From Lepus europaeus (Eukaryota > Chordata > Mammalia > Lagomorpha > Leporidae): a stretch of 64,000 nt of DNA. A program made the translations under genes and the position numbers. This document shows positions 51,901-58,789 of this stretch, in pieces (positions within the stretch are counted from its first letter, which is position 1; each line of letters starts with the position of its first letter). Where the stretch lies: positions 20,739,218 to 20,803,217 of the forward strand of contig NC_084850.1 of assembly GCF_033115175.1 (NCBI RefSeq), given 5' to 3'. Under the pieces are notes generated by a model. It did not search any database. It saw only the letters and a program-made list of their open reading frames with translations, and was not told the origin of the DNA.

Positions 51901-54473
51901 ATATTCATTAAATAAAAGTTAAAAAAGGGGGGGGGGGAGCTGTGGTGCAGTGAGTTAAAGCCCTTGCCTGAATAACCGGCATCCCATATGGGTGCTGGTT
52001 CTAGTCCCAGCTGCTCCTCTTCTGATCCAGCTCTCTGCTGTGGCCTGGGGAAGCAGTAGAAGATGGCCCAAGTCCTTGGGCCCCTGCACCCACGTAGGAG
52101 ACCTGGAAGAAGCTCCTGGCTCCCAGTTTTGGATCAGCGCAGCTCCGGCCCATTGTGGCCATCTGTGCAGTGAACCAGCAGATGGAAGACCTCTCTCTCT
52201 CTGTCTCTACCTCTCTCTGTAACTCTTTCAAATAAATAAAATAGATCTTTAAAAAAACCGAAGAATCTTATGAAGGATTAATTATATTTCAAAAAGGATT
52301 TTAAAAAATAATTATTAATATGTGGTGGCCAGCGTTGTTGCTCCACATCAAATGCTCCTCCCTGCTAATCGCCTTGGGAAAGCACCGAAGATGGAAAAAG
52401 TATTTGGGGTCCTTCACTCACATCAAAGACCCAAATAAATCTCCTGGCTCCTGGCTTTGTCCTAGCCCAGTCCTGGCTGCTGCAGCCATCTGGGGAGTGA
52501 ACTAGCAAATCAAAGATATCTCTTTCTCTCTCCCCCTCACTCTCTTACTCTTATTTTTCAAATAAATAAATGCATCTGTAAAAAAGTTAATAACATGCAC
52601 ATTTGTTCACCTTGCAACTGTACTTCAGCAAGTCCAGAGATCCCAGGATAGTACAGACTTGAATAATAGTAATTGTTAATCAAAATTTTAAATGCAAATA
52701 TATAGATATACTTTAGAACAAAGAAACTGCTACAAAGATAGAAAAAATATTGCAAACAAACTGATATATTAGACTTCCAATTCCATCTACAAATATTATA
52801 CCAGGGCACCCCAGAGAGGCTGGAAATAGTAGCTATTTTGAGTGCATCCCCAGGAATAAAGATGATCCCCAAACACACATCATTCCTACACTGATGGCTT
52901 AAAATACCTGAGCTGTTCCATCTCCTTCCACAACAGGAGTAATGTTCTGCCTAGTGCTCAGAGGCACACGGCCAGACACATCAGTAACAAGGAAGATAGA
53001 TGCAGCAGAGAGGCCACGATCAGCACAGGCACTTGCCACTGCACCCTGCAGAGCTGTCAGATCAGTGTTACCTATGAGACAAGCAAACAAAAGCTTTCGT
53101 GAATTACTCTCAAAGCAAACACACATTACACATAAGCCCCATAGAGGAAACTGTGGGAGGCAATTATCTAAAACTAGAAATAAAGTGGGTTGGAATTGAG
53201 ATGCAGATGACAGTACCAGTAGAACACAGTGATTAGTGTACAGGATGCTGGAGGCAGAGTGCTTAGGTGGAAATACCAGTTGCCACCATTTCTCTGTAGA
53301 GCACAGTAGCTCAATACTCAAGCCAGTGTAGTTGCAGGGTTAAGAGCACAGACTCTAGAGCCAGATTGTGTGGAACTGAATCACAGCTGCCATGTGTGTA
53401 ACAGGGGGCACAATAGTTAATCTCTCTAAACATGGTTTCATTTGTAAAGCCAGGATATTAACAACGTTTGCCTTTGAGGACTATTATAAATATTAATCAT
53501 CACACATGTAAACTGCCTAGAATAAAAAATGTCTCCCACAGATTAGTATGTTACTTGTATTTACTTCTAGAGAGTTTTTAAGCATTTATTATCGCTGTGT
53601 AGTTTCCTCATCATCAACAGCAGCAGCAGCAGTAGTATGTGGAAATCCTTAAATATCTCACCAGATAAAATACATAGAGATCTTTGGAATTAAGTTACAC
53701 TCAAATGTGAATCAGACTCATCTGGATTTATTTTGGTGCCCTGAACCAACAGAGGTAATAAGCCTCAGTTTGGGATTTGAAGCCAGAGTTTGCAAAGCTT
53801 CAACTGTGAACCACATTAACTTATGTATTTCCAAAAAGACAGGCATGTGTGCTTGTGATGCAGCACATGATGACTCCAGTACTTGCCTCCCTGCCAACCA
53901 CCCCACCTGAGAGATTTAGATGGAGTTCCTCACCCCTGTCGTTGGCCTGGACTTGCCCCTGCTGTGTTGGCCATTTGAGGAGTGAACCAATAGATGGATG
54001 TTCGGTTTGTCCCTTTATCTCTGTTACTACACTTTTCAAATACACACACACACACACACACAAGATCCTTGATATGGATATCAAAAGAGGAATCTGTTAC
54101 ACAGTCACACAGCATCTATGTAAGGTAATTTTCACAATTTTGTAGAGTATCAGGGCATGTCTCTGCCTACGCCATCGCTGTGGAAAGCTCCTGGCAGTAA
54201 CTAGATACTCACCGCAGACACGGCACTAACGCCGATTTGCAACGCTTCCATCCCCCACCTCCAACACAAGATGGTGCCTGCCATTGCTCTCAGAGTTCCT
54301 TAGAGCCCCTGAGAACCTCACACCAGCGGTGGGGCACAGCCCTATGGGTAGGTCCCTTGTGGGGAGGCAACAGGATAGGTACCTTCTAGAAGTCTCCATG
54401 GTGGCGCAATCTCTGCCTCCTGGTTTTCGCTCTCCTCAAAGAAGACAAGATTCATGGACACAAGCCGGAACAT
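39791..54473 (-). CDS. CT55: CT55 (cancer/testis antigen 55), five-exon gene, spliced CDS of 232 codons
   Basis: I reconstructed this gene from five minus-strand exons: 54473-54383, 53071-52908, 44423-44279, 41337-41225 and 39976-39791. They total 699 nt, 232 codons plus TAG. All four introns are GT-AG, the phases fit at every junction, and there is no internal stop. The product resembles CT55 and the N-terminal region of MOV10L1. Diagnostic stretches are LTALQGAVAS in exon 2, GANC...TCYFSLDIVS in exon 3, DFDPYPRD and SVKP in exon 4, and GRNGVID plus FFTLDSVKLPDGY in exon 5. The last exon reads ID, SVKLPDGY and ITP, which is closer to CT55 than to MOV10L1, and the frame stops where CT55 nearly ends rather than running into a helicase. 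CT55 is X-linked, mainly expressed in testis and tumours, and has been linked to sperm development; its biochemical role is not settled. The protein is shorter than human CT55 (264 residues, from memory). Introns carry many SINE and L1 insertions. I am confident of the family; that it is the functional orthologue rather than a paralogue is inference. Confidence 0.85.
40243..40578 (-). mobile_element. C-type SINE, GACAGGCAGAGTGG tail, with 17 bp target duplication (CT55 region)
   Basis: CAGAGTCCATAAATTCT flanks the element at 40226-40242 and 40579-40595 without mismatch. It lies in the last CT55 intron and is well preserved, so it is a young copy. Confidence 0.96.
40850..41042 (-). mobile_element. 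L1 3' end, minus strand (last CT55 intron)
   Basis: TTTTTTTAACTTTTATTTAG, then CTCCCACCCGCAACCCTCCC and TATATACAGAAGATCAATG are the reverse of the L1 terminal 190 bp. Imperfect flanks TGCATTACTT and TGCATACTTT suggest the target site. Confidence 0.9.
41225..41337 (-). CDS. CT55: CT55 exon 4
   Basis: This 113 nt exon has an acceptor TTCGCTGATTTAG and a strong donor CGTGAG|GTAAGTGG. With the one base carried from exon 3 it encodes 38 residues. They include DFDPYPRDCVQVVF, which matches the D-F-x-P-Y-x-G-D segment of CT55, and VLSVKPRGQRHVRE, which matches the T-S-V-K-P segment. The acceptor tract is short and poor in pyrimidines next to the AG, but the phase and the homology on both sides support it. 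Confidence 0.86.
41665..41850 (+). mobile_element. MIR element (CT55 intron 3)
   Basis: GGTAAAAGCACAAGCC, CTACCTGGGTTCAGCACTTA and the CTCTGAAAACTGAG part are a diverged MIR. Confidence 0.7.
41851..44278 (-). other. CT55 intron 3, no further feature
   Basis: AT-rich intronic DNA without a recognised repeat beyond the MIR element at 41665-41850. Confidence 0.5.
44279..44423 (-). CDS. CT55: CT55 exon 3
   Basis: This 145 nt exon follows the acceptor TTTCTTTGCTTTCCAG and ends at the donor TCTACAG|GTATAATT. It begins in phase 0 and ends one base into the next codon. It encodes 48 residues, including DHSR...DDGP, a cysteine, and GANCSNHTCYFSLDIVST. The cysteine-to-YFS spacing of 19 residues equals that of CT55 and MOV10L1, and GAxC...TxYFSL is close to MOV10L1. 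The segment between DDGP and the cysteine is about five residues longer than in those relatives. Confidence 0.8.
45253..46028 (+). mobile_element. 5'-truncated L1 (3' UTR) with target duplication (CT55 intron 2)
   Basis: It begins near TGAGAAGGAGATACCC and ends ATTCATTAAATAAAAGTTT plus A-rich tail. AAAAGACAGGGGGAGCCA flanks it at 45235-45252 and, with one extra G, at 46029-46047. Confidence 0.92.
46515..47210 (-). mobile_element. Older L1 3' UTR, minus strand (CT55 intron 2)
   Basis: It has TTTATCTGCATGCATTTCAT, a pyrimidine-rich block, ACAGAAGATTAACTCTATTC, a GA-rich run (about 46760-46808) and GAGGACAGAGGTCCTGCATG. It is diverged from the younger L1 tails. Confidence 0.8.
47211..47724 (-). 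other. CT55 intron 2, AT-rich, no named feature
   Basis: Between an older L1 tail and the same-site SINE pair; no frame or repeat is recognised. Confidence 0.5.
47735..48062 (+). mobile_element. C-type SINE, GACAGGCAGAGTGG tail, first of a same-site pair
   Basis: Plus-strand copy from GGGGGCCGGCGCCGTGGCTT to CTGCCTGTCAAAAAAAAAT. It is bounded by AAATAGTATA on its left and AAATAGTACA on its right. Confidence 0.95.
48073..48399 (+). mobile_element. C-type SINE, AAATAAATAAA tail, second of a same-site pair
   Basis: Plus-strand copy from GGGGCCGGCGCTGTGGCATA to AAATAAATAAATCTTTTTAA. It is bounded by AAATAGTACA on its left and AAATAGTATA on its right, the same target as the SINE before it. Confidence 0.95.
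48871..49744 (+). mobile_element. 5'-truncated L1 (3' UTR) with perfect 14 bp target duplication (CT55 intron 2)
   Basis: It ends TTTGGAAATTTATATTCATT, AAATAAAAG and an A-rich tail. AAAATACAATGTAT flanks it at 48857-48870 and 49745-49758. It carries the lineage 3' UTR with a G-rich GGGAGAGGGGAGGGTTGC segment. It opens with an extra stretch (CCCCTAGGAG...GATCATTGG) that the other copies here lack. The chance frame at its start is not a gene. Confidence 0.93.
49759..50959 (-). other. CT55 intron 2, no named feature
   Basis: AT-rich intronic DNA without a recognised repeat. Confidence 0.5.
50960..51300 (-). mobile_element. C-type SINE (CT55 intron 2)
   Basis: Minus-strand copy from TGAAGATTTATTTTATTTGA to CACCACAGTACTGGCCCC. 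Confidence 0.92.
51340..51384 (+). mobile_element. 3' tail fragment of a C-type SINE
   Basis: The stretch CTCTCTCTGTAACTCTC plus AAATAAATAAAATAAA is a SINE tail without its body, abutting an L1 3' end. Confidence 0.55.
51385..51926 (+). mobile_element. 5'-truncated L1 (3' UTR) (CT55 intron 2)
   Basis: It shares TAATGTGTTGTCTAATGTGA, two copies of the CTTCTGTATATAAAGA module, the G-rich GGGAGGGAAGTTATGG segment and the AAATAAAAGTTAAAAAA end with the other L1 copies. Confidence 0.92.
51927..52257 (+). mobile_element. C-type SINE directly after an L1 tail (CT55 intron 2)
   Basis: It begins with a G-run and AGCTGTGGTGCAGTGAG and ends CAAATAAATAAAATAGATC. It starts at the A-rich end of the preceding L1. 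Confidence 0.92.
52320..52582 (+). mobile_element. C-type SINE, degenerate with internal deletion (CT55 intron 2)
   Basis: It keeps TGGTGGCCAGCGTTGTTG, CTCCTGGCTCCTGGCTTTG and a TTTTTCAAATAAATAAATGC end; the section around CATCCCATATGGG is lost. Confidence 0.8.
52908..53071 (-). CDS. CT55: CT55 exon 2
   Basis: This 164 nt exon has an acceptor reading TTGCTTGTCTCATAG and a donor CAGCTCAG|GTATTTTAAG. It encodes NTDLTALQGAVASACADRG and then SAASIFLVTDVSGRVPL, the first copy of the domain seen in CT55 and MOV10L1 (an L-x-x-x-x-G-V-V start, then a stretch ending in VPL, then a VVE motif). It ends at a codon boundary with GDGTAQ. Relatives continue for about seven more residues (YGLRAIK) before their splice site. 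Weakly similar bases survive just past the donor used here, so the exon looks shortened in this lineage. Confidence 0.85.
53325..53528 (+). mobile_element. MIR element (CT55 intron 1)
   Basis: GGGTTAAGAGCACAGACTCT, AGAGCCAGATTG, the TTTCATTTGTAAAGCCAGGA part and CACATGTAAACTGCCTAGAA follow the MIR order almost end to end. Confidence 0.9.
53830..54062 (+). mobile_element. C-type SINE remnant and CA repeat (CT55 intron 1)
   Basis: The 3' half (GGCCATTTGAGGAGTGAACC, then a CT stretch and TTTTCAAATA) is recognisable; the 5' half is largely eroded. The tail has become an (AC)n run at 54043-54062. Confidence 0.65.
54043..54062. repeat. (AC)n microsatellite
   Basis: Ten AC dinucleotides follow the SINE remnant; intronic in CT55. 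Confidence 0.95.
54383..54473 (-). CDS. CT55: CT55 exon 1 (coding part), start codon to phase-1 donor
   Basis: The ATG is at 54473-54471 and encodes 30 residues beginning MFRLVSMNLVFF, plus the first base of a glycine codon. The donor is CTAGAAG|GTACCT with GT at 54382-54381. The start pattern M-x-x-L...L-x-FF resembles the first exon of MOV10L1 and CT55. The phase is exactly the one exon 2 needs, giving a G-N-T-D-L junction that lines up with G-D-T-x-L in the relatives. The start codon has A at -3 but T at +4, so its context is only moderate. A second ATG at 54399-54397 has a better context (GCCACC before it) but is out of frame and closes within a few codons after splicing. This exon is the least conserved of the five. 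Confidence 0.72.
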
Positions 54474-54850
54474 GATTCTTCTGTTACACAGCCTAGGCAC
54501 CGTGTCACAGGAAGAAAGAGACCTATTTCCGTCGAGATTTCTGCCTCCTAGTGTCTGCAGTCACAGTAGCTACTCGCGGCCACACCTCTTTCTCCTCTGC
54601 TTGGCCCAACCTCTAGTCAAGACCCCTTTACCGGAAGTGGGAGCAGTGTTTGAGAGCTTTCTTGGGTCTTGTGCCCACCCACCAGCCAGTGAGGGCGAAA
54701 TGGGCTCTGAGGAAGCCAATACCAGGGTGTTGCTGGGCAGGACTTCCTGGGTCCTCCCACCGCAGGCTAGAGGGGAAGGGGAAATGGTATGCCAACCGGA
54801 AGTCAATTCCACTCGGATCCCTGTTCAAGTTGTAGGGTATAGCATGTCGC
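54474..54850 (-). promoter_or_regulatory. Putative CT55 5' UTR and promoter with two ETS-type motifs
   Basis: This stretch directly upstream of the CT55 start is richer in G+C and CpG than the surrounding AT-rich introns and has no TATA box near the start. On the plus strand it holds two identical ACCGGAAGT motifs at 54630-54638 and 54795-54803. That is a high-affinity site for ETS factors such as GABPA and is common in TATA-less promoters. A good unused minus-strand donor, CTGCG|GTGAGTAT, sits inside the first intron near 54210 and could end an alternative non-coding first exon. The transcription start is not determined. Confidence 0.45.
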
Positions 54851-55551
54851 CTGTGGGATTCTGCAGGGATGTAATTGGAAGGGGAAGTAACAGCCAGCAG
54901 AGAATGGAGGCAGGCTTCTGTTACAAGAATTTGGAGTTGGTTCTTTGTCTCACAGAGATGAATAATTATGACGGGGACAATGAGGGGGAGCAAAATGGAA
55001 AGCTTTTTTGAAAGATACATTGTATAGAAAATTGCAGAGAATTGAGAAGCACGACTCCTTCCACCTAGGAGGAGTACCCAAAAAGAGGAGTCTATTTTAC
55101 TTAATTTTATGCTTGGCATGAGGCAGAAGTAAACTTTGTTATTAGGCCTGTGGATATTCACGGGTCCCAGCACCATTTCTTTGAAAACACTATTCTTTTG
55201 TTCATGTAAATCAGTTGACCCAAGAAGAGTCTACAGGTGTACAGGTTTATCCTTTCGCTAGTACCAAATGTTATTGTTTATATTCTTTGTATTAAATGTT
55301 ACGTTACAAAATGTGAGTAATTAAAGTTTGCTCTTTGTTATGATTCTATGCTGGGTGTTTAGTATTTCCTCACGAATTTTAGGACCAGCACATCGATTTC
55401 TAAGAAAGTAAGTCTGAGATTTTAATGGAACTTGTGTCGAATCTGATGTTCTATTTGGGGAAGACAGTCATTTTAATTCTATATACAGGAGATCTATATA
55501 CAGGAGACACATTTTCATTTATTTAGGTTATCGTTAATTTCTTGTTTAAAA
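54851..55551. other. Upstream of CT55, no named feature
   Basis: Long frames here (185 codons plus at 54454-55011, 182 codons minus at 55176-54628) lie on opposite strands of the promoter side. They have no homology that I recognise. Confidence 0.45.
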
Positions 55552-55860
55552 ATGATTTATTTTATTTATTTGAAAGACAATGTTACATAGAAGGTAGAGA
55601 CAGGTCTTCCATCAGCTGGTTCACCCACCAAGTGGGTGCAACAGCTGGAGCTGGGCTGATCCAAAGCCAGGAGCCAGGAGCTTCTTCTGGGCCTCCCATT
55701 CGGGTGCAGGGGCCCAAGGACTTGGGCCATCTTTTGCTTTCCTAGGCCATTAGCAGGGAGCTGGATCAGAAGTGCAGCAGCTGGGACTTGAACTGGCACC
55801 TATTTGGGATGCCAGCACTGCAGGCAGGGGCTTTAACCCACTGTGCCACAGCACCAGCCC
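55552..55860 (-). mobile_element. C-type SINE
   Basis: Minus-strand copy from TGATTTATTTTATTTATTTG to GTGCCACAGCACCAGCCCC; the GA-rich segment is short. Confidence 0.93.
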
Positions 55861-55914
55861 CCATTGTCATTAATTTCTGCCAGCTGTTTTAGTTATCAGA
55901 TTATATGTTCTTCT

Positions 55915-56500
55915 TTTTTTATTAAATTATTCGTATTGTATCTGATTACTGTTATTAGAAATTGAATTGTTATCTTGATTTCCCTTTCATATTGTTCATT
56001 TCTGATGTATAGTCATACAATTGAATTTTATTTGTTGATCTAAAAGCCTGATACCTTGTTACACTCACGTATTAGTTCCAATATTTTAACATATTCCTTA
56101 TTATTTTCTATATACAAGATGAGGTCACGTGAAAATATTGTCTTAATTCATCCTTCTCAATGCAGATACCTTTTGTTTTCTTTCCTTGCCTAACTGCACT
56201 GGCCAGAACCTCTGCAACAGTGATGAATAGGTGTGGCAAAATCAAATACTTTGTCTTGTTCCTGATCTTAAGGGCTATACATTCTTTCATGTTAGCTATT
56301 TGTGTTCTTCAGTACCATCTATCACACTGGGAAAGTTCTAATCTCAGGATCATGTTATGAAAGGGAGTTGGTTTAAGTCATGTTTTCTATTTGATTATCA
56401 TGCAATTTTGGAATTTATATGAATAACAGCTGTCAAATGAGGATTGTTTGATTTATTGTAAAATATTTAACCAATCTGTGTTCTTGGGATAAATTCCACT
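55915..56500 (-). mobile_element. Old L1 ORF2 (RT region) fragment, minus strand
   Basis: TCTAAAAGCCTGATACCTTG, CTTGCCTAACTGCACTGGCC and TTGTCTTGTTCCTGATCTTA are reversed L1 reverse-transcriptase sequence, diverged and frame-broken. Confidence 0.85.
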
Positions 56501-56514
56501 GAGTTTTTATGAGC

Positions 56515-56640
56515 TGAATTGTGTTTCACCAAAACTCCTATGTTGAAGCCCTAACACCCGATTTCTGATAATGTGACCGCATTTTGGAGATTTATCTTTA
56601 AGTCTTTAAGGAGGTAATTTTGGGGATTTGTAAGAAATCC
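56515..56640 (+). repeat. Ancient interspersed repeat fragment
   Basis: CTGAATTGTGTTTCACCAAA and CTATGTTGAAGCCCTAACAC belong to the same old family as 10005-10300. Confidence 0.5.
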
Positions 56641-56654
56641 TGCAAATTGTAAAA

Positions 56655-56890
56655 TTTAGGGGGTGGGGCTTTACAACAACCTCAGATACTCGCATCCCAT
56701 ATTGGGGAGTTTGAATCCAATTTCTAGTTAATCTTCTAAATACAGTTCTTGATAATGCATACCCTGGAAGGCAGTGGTGTAGGTTCAATGAATGGGTTCT
56801 TTCTACCCATGTGGGAGAACTCTGTTGAGTTTCCAGTTCCAAGCTTCAACTCAGCACCAGCACAGCCAGTGTGGACTTGTGAACCAGGGT
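56655..56890 (+). mobile_element. C-type SINE, very degenerate
   Basis: GCATCCCATATTGGGGAG, ACCCATGTGGGAGAACTC and GTTCCAAGCTTC keep the SINE order; the rest is mutated. Confidence 0.55.
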
Positions 56891-57026
56891 GATGGAATAC
56901 CTCCCCTCCCTTAATGTGGTAATACCCTAGCACACTGTTCTGCAATAAAAAGAATGCGCATTGTTTCTCAGAAGAGCATGGATGAATCTCCCCAGGAGAG
57001 TTCCATGTTGCAAAAGGGAAAATCCT

Positions 57027-57362
57027 GGGACCAGCGCTGTGGTATAGTGGGTAAAGCTGCCGCTTTCAGTGCCAGCATCCCATATGGGCACAGGTTTGAG
57101 TCCTGGCTGCTCCACTTCCAATCCAGCTCTCTGCTGTGGCCTGGGGAAGCAGTAGAAGATGGTCCAAGTCCTTGGGCCTCTGTACCTGCGTGGGAAACCT
57201 GGAAGAAGCTCCTGGCTCCTGGCTTTGGATCAGCCCAGCTTTAGCTATTGCGGCCAACTGGAGAGTGAACCAGTGGATGGAAAACCTCTCTCTCTTTCTC
57301 TCTCTGCCTCTCCTTCTCTCTCTGTTTAACTTTGACTTTCAAATAAATTAAATAAATCTTTC
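57027..57362 (+). mobile_element. C-type SINE
   Basis: Plus-strand copy from GGGACCAGCGCTGTGGTATA to CAAATAAATTAAATAAATC. Confidence 0.94.
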
Positions 57363-57858
57363 AAAATGGAAAATCCCAAAACAATGCATATATCATATAA
57401 AACATGATTAATATGACAATTTTATGGAAGTTGAGGCCAAGTGAGCAGTTATCTGGGGCAAGGGATGTGAGCACAGGTAGCAGATGTAGATAGGATGGAG
57501 TTGGGTGAAGTTAGAAAACATCACTGGATGCAGTGCTTACTTTGACGAATTGCTTTGAATCTACACTGTGTCATGGTCAACATCTGCATGTGATGTTTTA
57601 CAATAGTTTTCAAGATGTTGCCAACAGGGGAATCTAGACAAAGGGAAAAGTAACAACTGTGTTTTCACCATGGGTCATTCTACACTGATGTCATATTTAC
57701 AAGTTTGAACTGTAAAAGGATTCTGGAAAGAGATCCTCCTGCCCCATATCAATGCAGTCCAGCATTTCTCAAAGCTTCCAACCTCATTAAAGAAACTCTA
57801 TCTAGAAATTTTGTTCTTTTATCAGGTGTTCCCAGTAGTGGAGGTGTCAACCAGGTCA
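57363..57858. other. No gene recognised
   Basis: Unassigned DNA between two SINEs. Confidence 0.5.
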
Positions 57859-58139
57859 TTTTTTTTTTTGACAGGCAGAGTGGACAGTGAGAGAGAGACA
57901 GAGAGAAAGGTCTTCCTTTTCCATTTGTTCACCCTCCAATGGCCGCCACGGCCGGCATGCTGCGGCCGGCGCAGCGTGCTGATCCGATGGCAGGAGCCAG
58001 GTGTTTATCCTGGTCTCCCATGGGGTGCAGGGCCCAAGCACTTGGGCCATCCTCCATTGCACTCCCTGGCCACAGCAGAGAGCTGGCCTGGAAGAGGGGC
58101 AACCGGGACAGAATCGGTGCCCCGACCGGGACTAGAACC
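57859..58139 (-). mobile_element. C-type SINE, GACAGGCAGAGTGG tail, 5'-truncated
   Basis: Minus-strand copy that starts with the T-run and GACAGGCAGAGTGG and stops at CCGACCGGGACTAGAACC, so the tRNA-like first 50 or so bases are missing. Confidence 0.93.
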
Positions 58140-58789
58140 AGCCAATTTCCTCCCAAGTGTCCAGCTGTCTGAACCCTGCCCAACTTCATGCAGTCTGCGG
58201 GTCTTTTCAGTAGCTGAAGCCCAGTAGCCAATGCAGCCAGCCGGGGTTGAGGACCTCTGTCAATACCCTCCAGCCCCAACTGGGAGCACAGAATGTATCA
58301 TGATTTTTTCCTGAAGAAAAGGCTCTTCTAAGAGCACTTGCTCTCAGAACATGGTTTATAATCAGGTAACCAATGTGCCACATATTCCAACACCACAAGC
58401 CAGAGAAGAGGATATTAGTATAGGTATCTGTGGGCAATGCTTCAGGAGAAAACAATGGCATACCATTTTGTGAACAACAGCAGAAAGAGATGACTTAAAA
58501 GTGAGCTATTTCTGATGCCCAGTTCATGAAAGACAATGTGTGTAGCACATTCTGTGGGGAAAAGGCTGTTCTAGAACACACCTACCCCATGAGTACACTG
58601 ATGTCTTTAACCTGTTCCCTCCCGACTTGCCAGATCTTACGGTCCTTATCATCAGCTTAGCTAAGCTGGTGCCCTGAGGGCAGTGACCACAAACTTGTGT
58701 GCAAACTGGATTTCCATGTGCACAATTACCTTGGATCCAGCTCTGCAGACATGACAGACTACTGAACAAAATGTAACAGTTGACTAAGT
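58140..58789. other. No gene recognised
   Basis: Unassigned DNA between a truncated SINE and repeat copy 3. It could include an unrecognised extension of that repeat. Confidence 0.45.

Noticed and set aside
39791-53071. MOV10L1 rather than CT55 as the identity of the minus-strand gene.
   Set aside because: The last exon reads GRNGVID, SVKLPDGY and ITP as in CT55, and the frame stops there with no helicase exons downstream.
54200-54240. A strong minus-strand donor, CTGCG|GTGAGTAT, as the end of CT55 exon 1.
   Set aside because: In the phase needed by exon 2 it has a TAG four codons before the junction and no ATG, so it cannot end the coding first exon; it may end an alternative non-coding one.
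54454-55176. Frames of 185 codons (plus) and 182 codons (minus) upstream of CT55.
   Set aside because: They face each other across the promoter side of CT55 and have no recognisable homology.
9531-58300. Many frames with text like SQEPGASSRS or LGPCTHVGDLEEAPGSW.
   Set aside because: These are translations of C-type SINE copies in various frames, not genes.
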